Of a stretch of DNA of 64,000 nucleotides, positions 62,501 through 64,000 are shown piece after piece. How positions within the stretch are numbered: position 1 is the first letter of the stretch; the number at the start of each line of letters is the position of its first letter. The stretch is from Henricia sp. BOLD:AAB3569 (lineage: Eukaryota; Echinodermata; Asteroidea; Spinulosida; Echinasteridae), in contig JBBELK010000058.1 in the NCBI GenBank assembly GCA_037783545.1, forward strand, positions 1-64,000, given 5' to 3'. The notes under the pieces were generated by a model. The model was not told the DNA's origin. It did not search any database and saw nothing but the letters and a program-made list of their open reading frames with translations. The position numbers and the translations under genes were made by a program.

Positions 62501-63722
62501 TAATAGGAAAATTTGTGCACGGGGTTTTCACAAATGTATGTTGTAGGACTATTTAAAGTTATTTCCTCAGTTTAGCTGGATAATTTAAAGATAAAATTAA
62601 GACATTTGAAATGAACTGGGATCATCTTGAATGTTACAGAAATGTACCCTGTTACTGTGGACAGACACAGTTACTTTAGAGCTTGTGTGAAAGCTCGCCG
62701 GGTGGTCACGCTTGTTTCCTTTCTCCGTATGTTTAAACTCAAGGTTTGTGCGAAAAGAACCGACGTCCGGCCGCAATACGCCAAATGCGAGGGCTTGTGA
62801 AAGCGAACTTAACGCGAATTGACAATTTGCGCCACAAATTCGCTTTATAAGTACAACTAATTAGGCGAATGTTCAACACAAATTGTTTGACGTCAGATTT
62901 ACGTTTGCGATTTGTGTCTGAAATGGATTGCGTTCACTTTCCTTCGCGTGTCACGGCGGGCAATGGCGCAAGCGGCGTAAATGTCGTGCGGCGTTACTTC
63001 TATTGGCGACTACGCCGACTCTGTGATCATCAAACTTTTCTTTACATAGCCTACATTTATTTGCCAATGATGGTCGAGTTGTCCTGGGGGTTAGTTCGTT
63101 GGGACCGAGTTGACCTGGGACCGAGTTGACTTAAGAACTGAGTTGACTCGGGACCGAGTTAACCTGCACCCCACCCAAGTGCCATATTACCCCAAATCAC
63201 TTCGTCCGAACACTACCTCGGCCAAATGCCACTTCCCTCAAAAAACCACTTCGTGCACAGGCCGTGGTTCAGGGCGAAGTGGTTCAGGGCGAAATGACTG
63301 CAAACCCTTTTTTTACTGTTTTCTCAAAAGTTAGGCGAAGTTAGGAGCTGGTTTTTGCAGAGGTTGGTTTTAATAATGAATGCATGTATCTTCAATCACA
63401 CATACAGGGGGATAAAACTTGTAACAGTTTACCAATCATGTACATGTATACTATCATTAATGCGACTCTTTAAGTTACATACATAATGCAGTCATTCAAT
63501 AACTGATTAAACGTACAGGCTCGTCAGCAATGCCCGCGTGCCAAATTCATGCCATGAAATACGCAGCTCCATGCCTTTGCTATGGAGCTGCATATTTCGT
63601 GGCACGAGTTTGGCGCGCGCATGCATTGCTGACGAGCCTGTACCTTTAAACAAACATTTTCTGCAAATGGAGCTTTAAGTTAACTCACCCGCAAAGTTGG
63701 GAAACCGACGTCAATATATTGG
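30558..63722 (-). CDS. QSOX: Quiescin sulfhydryl oxidase, 11 exons, N-terminal part outside the window
   Basis: Exons in transcript order: 63689-63722, 60355-60400, 58769-58871, 49964-50060, 44154-44314, 39746-39822, 37527-37677, 35305-35434, 34462-34587, 33472-33607, 30558-31120. They sum to 1624 nt; all phases agree and encode 540 residues plus stop. The order follows vertebrate QSOX1: end of thioredoxin domain 1 ([16 protein letters not shown], cf. human GFPTVRFFKAFTKNG), thioredoxin domain 2 (SYVGRELILD), helix-rich region ([27 protein letters not shown]), Erv/ALR domain ([35 protein letters not shown] with the Cxx[16 protein letters not shown] for FAD), a second CxxC (CPSC), then a ~20-residue membrane span and a basic tail RHRRKRR. 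QSOX enzymes use FAD and O2 to put disulfides into secreted proteins in the Golgi or outside the cell. The first exons (signal peptide, CGHC) lie right of 63722. Tail to tail with WDR5. Confidence 0.94.
31177..31568. mobile_element. 392-bp TAA-flanked element, GGGCGTGTTTGTTTC ends (QSOX last intron)
   Basis: GGGCGTGTTTGTTTCGGAC on the left, GAAACAAACACGCCC on the right, TAA on both sides (31174-31176, 31569-31571). AGATCTGAGCAGATC-type sub-repeats lie next to the ends. PIF/Harbinger-like by target. It begins 56 bp upstream of the last QSOX exon. Confidence 0.85.
31572..32483. other. Unassigned QSOX intron sequence
   Basis: Two copies of CTAGATTCTGAGG-type sequence face each other (CCTCAGAATCTAGGATTCCC at about 31737 and CCTAGATTCTGAGG at about 32337), suggesting the ends of a ~0.6-kb inverted-repeat element at about 31737-32351. 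Nothing coding. Confidence 0.4.
32484..32766. mobile_element. Foldback element, ATTCACACCGAGCCTTTT ends, copy 1
   Basis: GGATTCACACCGAGCCTTTT on the left against AAAGGCTCAGTGTGAAT on the right. Long imperfect arms (AACACTTTCCGTCCAA / TTGGACGGAAAGTGTT). A partial relative is at 35921-36115. Confidence 0.8.
32767..33471. other. Unassigned QSOX intron sequence
   Basis: No repeats or exons recognised in this AT-rich intron segment. Confidence 0.4.
33472..33607 (-). CDS. QSOX: QSOX exon, start of Erv/ALR core
   Basis: [19 protein letters not shown] to [10 protein letters not shown]. Contains the conserved WIGC and [11 protein letters not shown] segments. Acceptor CAATTGCAG, donor GTAAGT, enters phase 0 and leaves phase 1. 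Confidence 0.95.
33680..33900. repeat. Dispersed repeat (TTTTCTGAAGTATTACTGCATC family), copy 1
   Basis: GGTTTTCTGAAGTATTACTGC and CTGAAATTTCTACAAG ... AACATTATTCTTTAGTTATG-like words recur at 39895-40230 and 58400-58690, with a start-only copy at 41557-41640. Diverged, no clear ends. Confidence 0.6.
33929..34405. mobile_element. GTATACATGATTGG-end element, copy 5 (reverse)
   Basis: TTAA at both ends; TTAAAGGCAGATACATCATTGG on the left (its usual right end). Intact TTCGCCCCAAAACCA-type central array of 16-18-bp units. Confidence 0.85.
34462..34587 (-). CDS. QSOX: QSOX exon, YFPGQP helix region
   Basis: 42 codons, [19 protein letters not shown] to LQRSRE, phase 0 both ends. The donor chosen is GAG|GTAAAC, because the alternative AG|GTCACG six bases earlier would break the frame. 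Confidence 0.9.
34588..35055. other. Unassigned QSOX intron sequence
   Basis: C-rich run at 34871-34890 and GGGCGGGGGGTGG at 34919-34932 face each other; otherwise nothing recognised. Confidence 0.4.
35056..35279. mobile_element. CTTCGTCGAA foldback element, copy 2, degraded
   Basis: GTGAAATCTCTTCGTCGAACG on the left, GTTGAACAAAGCGATTTCAA ... GCGAGAACTGGGTC on the right, related to 25507-25883. Its edge is 25 bp from the following QSOX exon, on the donor side. Confidence 0.65.
35305..35434 (-). CDS. QSOX: QSOX exon, VYMQDLES helix region
   Basis: [20 protein letters not shown] to [13 protein letters not shown], equivalent to human IYMADLESALHYILRIE ... LVALKKFVAVLAK. Acceptor TTCCACAG, donor AAA|GTGAGT. 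Confidence 0.95.
35435..35920. other. Unassigned QSOX intron sequence
   Basis: AT-rich, no recognised element or exon. Confidence 0.4.
35921..36115. mobile_element. Foldback element related to 32484-32766, partial
   Basis: GGATTTGCACTGAGCTTTTT, GCGTCGCTTTGAGAAAAAGCG and GGAGTGAAACGACGCACTG match the left arm of the other copy. The right arm is shortened at CTCCAAATTCCTTCC. Confidence 0.6.
36303..36588 (-). repeat. Coding-like dispersed repeat, copy 1
   Basis: The reverse strand encodes [10 protein letters not shown] ... [17 protein letters not shown] followed by a GTGAGT donor-like site. A copy on the opposite strand is at 54125-54440. The peptide is not recognised; it may be the first exon of a DNA transposon gene or a captured host exon. 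The copies share about 70% of residues, including a long SQRARxSSNExTLVSIF block. Confidence 0.5.
36589..37072. other. Unassigned QSOX intron sequence
   Basis: No element ends or exons recognised. Confidence 0.4.
37073..37518. mobile_element. GTATACATGATTGG-end element, copy 6 (reverse)
   Basis: TTAA at both ends with standard termini and a short TTCGCCCC array. Its right TTAA lies 8 bp inside the intron, directly after the QSOX donor GTAACA. Confidence 0.85.
37527..37677 (-). CDS. QSOX: QSOX exon, linker before the helical domain
   Basis: [20 protein letters not shown] to KNEMNTLQA, a polar linker of low conservation. Acceptor CTTCTGCAG, donor CAAG|GTAACA; phases match both neighbours. Confidence 0.9.
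37678..37982. other. Unassigned QSOX intron sequence
   Basis: No repeat or exon recognised. Confidence 0.4.
37983..38868. mobile_element. ATCACGGTGCGCCCATCTT element, copy 1, with nested insertion
   Basis: ATCACGGTGCGCCCATCTT on the left and AAGATGGCCGCACCGTGAT on the right. The interior matches 54928-55178 (GTTCCCCATAGTAC, AATCACTG, GTGATGCACACAATG). The TTAA-flanked element 38213-38836 has inserted just before its right end. Confidence 0.8.
38213..38836. mobile_element. TTAAAGGGACACACCGGC element, copy 3, nested
   Basis: TTAAAGGGACACACCGGCTT on the left, AAGCCGGTGTGTCCCTTTAA on the right: perfect 20-bp ends in TTAA. It sits inside 37983-38868, where the empty sibling (54928-55178) reads through without it. 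Confidence 0.85.
39125..39606. mobile_element. GTATACATGATTGG-end element, copy 7
   Basis: TTAA at both ends. Array units read GGGCGAAGTAGCATTT and TGGGCGAAATGGTTTT. TTCGTCTCATGAGACGAAAA palindrome at about 39430. 139 bp from the next QSOX exon. Confidence 0.85.
39746..39822 (-). CDS. QSOX: QSOX exon, second thioredoxin domain end
   Basis: [20 protein letters not shown], then RGDVK, 77 nt; cf. human ESRSFYTAYLQRL. Acceptor TTTTTTTGGCAG, donor AAAG|GTAGAT. Confidence 0.9.
39895..40230. repeat. Dispersed repeat (GTGTTGATAGCAATGGTAAC family), copy 2
   Basis: Begins with GCAATGACCCAATTTTG, includes AGTGTTGATAGCAATGGTAA and TTTTCTGAAGCACTGATGC. Best full-length example of this worn family (also 33680-33900, 58400-58690, start only at 41557-41640, and an inverted start at about 61250-61330). 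Confidence 0.6.
40509..40995. mobile_element. 487-bp foldback element, ATAAACTCCTCAAAAAAGG ends
   Basis: ATAAACTCCTCAAAAAAGGT on the left is mirrored by CTTTTTTTGAGGAGTTTAT. The arms match nearly to the centre (AAAGTGAAATGTCACAAAAT / ATTTTGTGACATTTCACTTT). No other copy in the window. Confidence 0.85.
41135..41195 (+). repeat. tRNA-like sequence, probable SINE fragment
   Basis: GTCGTGGGTTCGAATCCTAC is a clean B-box and T-arm, but the upstream part lacks a proper D-arm, so it is a SINE or pseudo-tRNA remnant. A CAGAGGGCGCT word is at 41066-41076. Confidence 0.4.
41196..41556. other. Unassigned QSOX intron sequence
   Basis: A TGTGTGAATGTGATG word is tandemly duplicated (about 41350-41382). 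No gene. Confidence 0.4.
41557..41640. repeat. Dispersed repeat (GTGTTGATAGCAATGGTAAC), start-only copy
   Basis: GAGTGTTGATAGCAATGGTA and AACAAACACCACATGATTTT match 39895-40230. Words of its other end reappear after 42370, so the copy was probably split by insertions, including the SINE at 42500-42790. Confidence 0.5.
41641..42499. other. Unassigned QSOX intron sequence
   Basis: Probable insertion(s) into the dispersed repeat; ends not resolved. Confidence 0.35.
42500..42790 (-). mobile_element. tRNA-derived SINE, reverse strand
   Basis: On the reverse strand the head reads TGGTGGTCTAGTGGATAGCG (A-box) then ATGGTTCGAAGCC (B-box), about 60 bp apart as in tRNA genes. The body has GTCCAAGGAGACAACGCGG and ACCCATTTATACACCTGGG on the forward strand. 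Acidic-tRNA-like head (Asp/Glu type). Confidence 0.65.
42791..43617. other. Unassigned QSOX intron sequence
   Basis: GCGACTAAAATGGTCGCATT / TTTTTATCGCCATTGGCGAC words near 43305-43400 suggest a small worn repeat. Nothing coding. Confidence 0.35.
43618..43805. repeat. Minisatellite of ~43 bp, ACTCGGCCCCAGACCA unit
   Basis: About four copies of ACTCGGCCCCAGACCA plus ACTCGGCCCCCATTGCC and TTGTGTACAA. The ~43-bp period explains the overlapping open frames on both strands. The AACTCGG core resembles the arrays at 8768-8901 and 61879-62080. Confidence 0.85.
43806..44153. other. Unassigned QSOX intron sequence
   Basis: AT-rich, nothing recognised. Confidence 0.4.
44154..44314 (-). CDS. QSOX: QSOX exon, second thioredoxin domain
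   Basis: [20 protein letters not shown] to [17 protein letters not shown], equivalent to human VALDLSQHKGVAVRRVL ... FPSCYLLFRNGSVSRV. Acceptor TTTGTATCCAG, donor TTGAG|GTTTGT. Confidence 0.93.
44351..47659. mobile_element. GTATACATGATTGG-end element, copy 8, split by a 2.77-kb insertion
   Basis: The left part 44351-44603 (TTAAGATAGTATACATGATT to AAGTAGCATTT) and right part 47373-47659 (TTTGGGCGATGTAGTG to ATACTGCCTTTAA) are the two halves of one element. Its left TTAA is 36 bp from a QSOX acceptor. Confidence 0.88.
44604..47372. mobile_element. 2.77-kb foldback element with tandem-repeat arms
   Basis: Ends TAGTAGAGGACCTGGCTTAG and its mirror match over about 47 bp, and TTT flanks both sides (44601-44603, 47373-47375). 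The left arm (to ~45.72 kb) holds about seven tandem units of ~155 bp keyed by GGAACAACTTGGGATGTGTG and GACCACGCCC. The right arm (from ~46.39 kb) holds about six of the same units inverted. The ~0.65-kb centre shows further short inverted pairs. No transposase-like frame. The element could fold into a very large hairpin. Confidence 0.88.
47660..47990. other. Unassigned QSOX intron sequence
   Basis: Nothing recognised; short reverse frames lack support. Confidence 0.4.
47991..48429. mobile_element. CAATGCATAGTTCC element, copy 4
   Basis: Starts CAATGCATAGTTCCGAG, ends GGAACTGTGTATTG. Same order of internal blocks as 3811-4259 but more diverged. Confidence 0.8.
48511..48649. mobile_element. 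Complete GGCTCGTCAG hairpin element in TTAA, copy 2
   Basis: TTAAAGGTAGAGGCTCGTC on the left, GACGAGCCTGTGCTTTTAA on the right; loop near CACGCCTTTGCTATGG. Confidence 0.85.
48650..49267. other. Intron sequence with GGAATC/GATTCC clusters
   Basis: ATCACGATTCCAG and CTGGAATCGCGATTCC words at about 48900 and 49220 face each other, suggesting a degraded inverted-repeat element. Confidence 0.4.
49268..49776. mobile_element. GTATACATGATTGG-end element, copy 9
   Basis: TTAA at both ends; full-length copy with a central array of at least six GGGGCGAAATGGCAC-like units. Confidence 0.88.
49964..50060 (-). CDS. QSOX: QSOX exon, start of second thioredoxin domain
   Basis: [20 protein letters not shown], then [12 protein letters not shown]. 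Joined directly to 58769-58871 it aligns without gaps to human PPLEPAKLEEIDGFF, which supports that junction. Acceptor TTTTTACCAG, donor GAG|GTAAAA. Confidence 0.93.
50085..50175 (-). repeat. tRNA-like sequence, probable SINE head
   Basis: The reverse strand reads TAGCTTAGCTGCTAGAGC (A-box region) and CGGGTTCGAATCC (B-box) with tRNA-like spacing. The flanking acceptor stems do not pair, so it is not called as a functional tRNA. Same family as 1-60 and 55245-55320. Confidence 0.5.
50355..50963. mobile_element. Longer relative of the GGGTCATTCTATAAAT MITE
   Basis: ATGGGTCATTCCATAAATAC on the left, ATATTTATGGAATAAACCAT on the right, with GTGTCCCC and TTACGTCG words at both ends. At about 609 bp it is more than twice the length of its relatives. 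Confidence 0.6.
50964..51839. other. Unassigned QSOX intron sequence
   Basis: Several TTCACATG...CATTGA words recur loosely at 51120-51365 (worn tandem pattern of ~85 bp). CAACTGTTGG / CCAACAGTTG words occur at 51460-51680 and again near 53985-54060. No gene. Confidence 0.4.
51840..52420. mobile_element. 581-bp TTAAAGGGCC element, copy 2 (reverse)
   Basis: Reverse-complement copy of 28845-29425, end to end, including the CTCF-core-like word (52250-52261). The near identity points to recent spread. Confidence 0.88.
52702..53000. mobile_element. Foldback element, ATTTTATTGAGTGAGTTT ends
   Basis: CATTTTATTGAGTGAGTTTC is mirrored by CCCACTCAATAAAATTT. The inner GATTTTAAAAGCCATAC / GTATGGCTTTTAAATC pair supports the arms. 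Confidence 0.7.
53097..53144 (-). other. Candidate cassette exon of QSOX adding a CxxC
   Basis: Reverse-strand segment of 48 nt with a strong acceptor (ACACATCTTGCAG) and donor (G|GTACGT). Its phases fit exactly between exons 58769-58871 and 49964-50060, and it would insert [17 protein letters not shown] longer 97-nt version starting at 53193 is also open but would not keep the frame. The canonical junction without it aligns better to other QSOX proteins, so this is at most an alternative exon, and possibly chance. Confidence 0.25.
53485..53871 (-). mobile_element. tRNA-derived SINE with (AAT)n tail, full length, copy 3
   Basis: On the reverse strand it starts with GTGGCCGAGCGGTTTAGGTC (A-box of a Ser/Leu-type tRNA), has GCAGGTTCGAACCTCC (B-box) after a long variable-arm-like gap, then the body shared with 13430-13790 and 30045-30305, and ends in (AAT)n. 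Head, body and tail are all present, so this is the reference copy. Confidence 0.8.
54125..54440 (+). repeat. Coding-like dispersed repeat, copy 2
   Basis: Encodes [10 protein letters not shown] ... [17 protein letters not shown] then GTGAGT, matching 36303-36588 on the other strand. Its frame can start at an ATG at 54176 ([15 protein letters not shown]). Function unknown. The two copies keep the frame despite a compensating pair of 1-nt shifts near EALSFLQAE / KHFSFYKLQ. Confidence 0.5.
54588..54664 (-). repeat. tRNA-Thr-like sequence, probable SINE head or pseudo-tRNA
   Basis: The reverse strand reads TAGCTCAGTTGGTAGAGC (D-arm), a loop with TGT at the anticodon position, and CTGGGTTCGAATCCCAG (perfect T-arm). 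The acceptor stem pairs except for one A-G mismatch and a wobble. A damaged copy is at 57565-57640, so a repeat family is more likely than a working gene. Confidence 0.55.
54928..55178. mobile_element. GGTGCGYCCATCTT element, copy 2, without the nested insertion
   Basis: GGTGCGTCCATCTTGTC on the left, GATAGATGCACCGTGATC on the right. It is the unoccupied sibling of 37983-38868. Confidence 0.75.
55245..55320 (-). repeat. tRNA-like sequence, probable SINE head
   Basis: ATTCGAACCCGAGACCTCTAA on the forward strand is a B-box and T-arm on the reverse strand; related to 50085-50175 and 1-60. No complete tRNA. Confidence 0.45.
55365..55500. repeat. Duplicated ~135-bp segment A, exon-like on the reverse strand
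   Basis: ACCTGTGTGTCCTACGGGAA through AAATCCTCTGAC is repeated at 56958-57092. On the reverse strand CGAATCAG|C and ACACAG|GTATGT bound a 65-nt open segment coding [21 protein letters not shown]. The acceptor lacks a pyrimidine tract, and adding it to QSOX would shift the frame. Confidence 0.55.
55501..56957. other. Unassigned QSOX intron sequence
   Basis: TTAAAGGGGCTGTGTCACGG at about 55633 resembles a TTAA element end, but no partner end is found. Otherwise AT-rich with no gene. Confidence 0.35.
56958..57092. repeat. Duplicated ~135-bp segment B
   Basis: Same segment as 55365-55500 and same orientation, about 1.6 kb away, with small indels that close the reading frame seen in segment A. 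Confidence 0.6.
57374..57485. repeat. Minisatellite, GGGCGAGTTTGGGTG 15-bp unit
   Basis: About seven direct copies with minor variants. One strand is strongly G-rich (GGGTGGGGCGAGTTTGGG), so G-quadruplex potential is present. Confidence 0.85.
57565..57640 (-). repeat. Damaged copy of the 54588-54664 tRNA-like sequence
   Basis: GCCCCGACTGGGATTCGAAC on the forward strand and TGGCCAACTGCTCTA match it; the D-arm side is lost. Confidence 0.55.
57641..58399. other. Unassigned QSOX intron sequence
   Basis: A C-rich run lies at about 57788-57830 and a G-rich run at 57668-57680. Open frames here have no splice or domain support. Confidence 0.4.
58400..58690. repeat. Dispersed repeat (GTGTTGATAGCAATGGTAAC), copy 3
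   Basis: AAAGTGTTGATAGCAATGGT through TTTTCTGAAGTATTACTGC to ATTCTTTAGTTATTTAATG, the same block order as 39895-40230. Confidence 0.6.
58769..58871 (-). CDS. QSOX: QSOX exon, inter-thioredoxin segment
   Basis: [20 protein letters not shown] to HWPMLSPV, equivalent to human ADVQTLRERLIDALE ... TWPPACPPLEPA. Acceptor TTCTGACAG, donor GG|GTGAGT. Confidence 0.93.
58872..59404. other. Unassigned QSOX intron sequence
   Basis: AT-rich; GATATACGTATATAAA word. No repeat or exon recognised. Confidence 0.4.
59405..59755. repeat. Minisatellite, GACTCGACTCGGACTCAATTTTCACT unit
   Basis: About ten copies of a 26-31-bp unit whose length varies by the number of GACTC steps. Recent expansion is implied by near identity between copies. 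Confidence 0.9.
59756..60354. other. Unassigned QSOX intron sequence
   Basis: Contains GCGCTGTGTACTGCGTGTGC and ATGCGCACGCAGTATATGA words facing each other near 59975-60045 (small inverted pair). No gene. Confidence 0.4.
60355..60400 (-). CDS. QSOX: QSOX exon, 46 nt, end of first thioredoxin domain
   Basis: [15 protein letters not shown], equal in position to human FFKAFTKNGSGAVF. Acceptor TTTAATGCAG, donor AAAG|GTATGT. Confidence 0.92.
60401..60711. other. Unassigned QSOX intron sequence
   Basis: Short GGGGTGGCCCCGAGGCAACG GC-rich patch near 60661; nothing else. Confidence 0.4.
60712..60940. mobile_element. GGATCATTCTATAAATTTGG foldback MITE
   Basis: TGGATCATTCTATAAATTTG on the left, CAAATTTGTAGAATGACCCA on the right. 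Closest to the 2027-2290 copy, including the GTCAGGTGTAACAGGGAC block. Confidence 0.75.
60941..61651. other. Unassigned QSOX intron sequence
   Basis: 61250-61330 carries, inverted, the first block of the GTGTTGATAGCAATGG family (TTGTTATCAACACTAAG, TCGTCAACTCACAAAAT). No gene. Confidence 0.4.
61879..62080. repeat. Minisatellite, 16-bp CAACTCGGTCCCAGGT unit
   Basis: About 13 near-identical direct copies (the first two read CCCGGGT). It forms the left end of the surrounding element. Confidence 0.92.
62259..62668. mobile_element. Foldback element, GTCTGTCCACAGTAAYRGGG ends, copy 2
   Basis: GTCTGTCCACAGTAATGGGG on the left, CCCTGTTACTGTGGACAGAC on the right. The inner pair AAATTTTCCTATTACG / GCGTAATAGGAAAATTT gives long arms. 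Related to 28056-28457. Confidence 0.82.
63507..63649. mobile_element. Complete CAGGCTCGTCAGCAATG hairpin element in TTAA, copy 3
   Basis: TTAAACGTACAGGCTCGTC on the left, GACGAGCCTGTACCTTTAA on the right: both arms carry the same GTACAGG change relative to the other copies. 39 bp from the next QSOX exon. Confidence 0.87.
63689..63722 (-). CDS. QSOX: QSOX exon, 34 nt, GFPT motif of first thioredoxin domain
   Basis: [11 protein letters not shown], equal to human FNIPGFPTVR; the cis-Pro motif of the thioredoxin fold. Acceptor AAGCTTTGCAG, donor CGG|GTGAGT. The first base completes a codon begun in an exon beyond the window. Confidence 0.9.
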
Positions 63723-64000
63723 CTGCAAAGCTTGGAGTTTCTGCTATTGGCACAATTAACAGCTGCTATCTTGGCTATAGCTGGCCAACCTGCGGAACAA
63801 TGGCACAGGCTATTATCTCTCGAAAAATTGAGAACTGTGTTTTTGGACCACAGGACTCAATATGTCACTAAGGGGGCGCTTCATACTGCATCACATTCTT
63901 CCAGCTCTCTCCTAATCAGTTTAAACACATGATTTGGAGCCAAAACAGCCGATTTCTAAGATGTATATCTCGGCTACCGCTTGCTCAATTTATGCGATGA
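63723..64000. other. QSOX intron sequence to window edge
   Basis: No further QSOX exon recognised. A TAAGGGGGCGCTTC word at about 63869 resembles half a CTCF core. Confidence 0.4.

Larger units (their letters stand above)
61869..63168. mobile_element. ~1.3-kb element with inverted minisatellite ends
   Basis: On the left GTCAACTCGGTCCCAGG repeats about 13 times. On the right the inverted unit GGGACCGAGTTGACCTGG repeats about four times and ends GAGTTAACCTGCACCCC. The end sequence GGGTGCAGGTYAACTCG recurs next to the array at 8768, which defines a family. It contains the 62259-62668 foldback element. No coding capacity. Confidence 0.75.
61652..63460. mobile_element. GTATACATGATTGG-end element, copy 10, split by a ~1.3-kb insertion
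   Basis: The left part (ACATACATGATTGGTATCTC to ACCACTTCACCCAAG) and right part (CCAAGTGCCATATTACC to TATACTATCATTAA) are the halves of a reverse-oriented copy. The left terminus has lost its TTAA. Confidence 0.82.

Overview
The window is animal nuclear DNA. It holds two intron-rich, clearly conserved metazoan genes and part of a third, with GT-AG introns of 0.1-9 kb packed with short inverted-repeat transposons and tRNA-derived SINEs. I see no bacterial or viral coding logic, no reverse transcriptase and no intact transposase. The intron style, transposon load and abundance of ACATGTA-type words suggest a marine invertebrate (echinoderm, hemichordate, cephalochordate or similar), but species and phylum cannot be fixed from the sequence alone.

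Layout. 262-636 (-) is one exon of an unrecognised single-pass, probably type II membrane protein whose remainder lies left of the window. 637-11219 is non-coding and almost wholly assignable to inverted-repeat elements, with a CTCF-like site at 8481-8495. 11220-25278 (+) is a complete 12-exon WDR5 gene (347 codons). 25279-30557 is the intergenic gap where WDR5 and the next gene converge tail to tail. 30558-63722 (-) is the 3' part of a quiescin sulfhydryl oxidase (QSOX) gene. Eleven exons encode 540 residues, from the end of the first thioredoxin domain through the second thioredoxin domain, the Erv/ALR FAD domain and a C-terminal membrane anchor; the signal peptide and first CxxC exons lie right of the window.

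WDR5 is a nuclear WD40 scaffold of the MLL/SET1 histone methyltransferase complexes. QSOX makes disulfide bonds in the secretory pathway. They share no pathway and are simply neighbours.

The most unusual content is the repeat landscape. At least four distinct element families sit in TTAA sites, three elements are flanked by TAA, and several are nested (four host/guest pairs, one of them three deep). A 2.77-kb foldback element has arms built from about seven and six tandem ~155-bp units. Another family carries AACTCG minisatellites at its ends. In WDR5, elements stop 23-27 bp short of the acceptor in four of eleven introns, and in QSOX one stops 8 bp inside a donor. A 48-nt frame-preserving candidate cassette exon that would add a CxxC motif to QSOX lies inside one QSOX intron. 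All repeat families were called by eye from inverted ends and cross-matches within the window, so boundaries are good to a few bases only where a target duplication is given.
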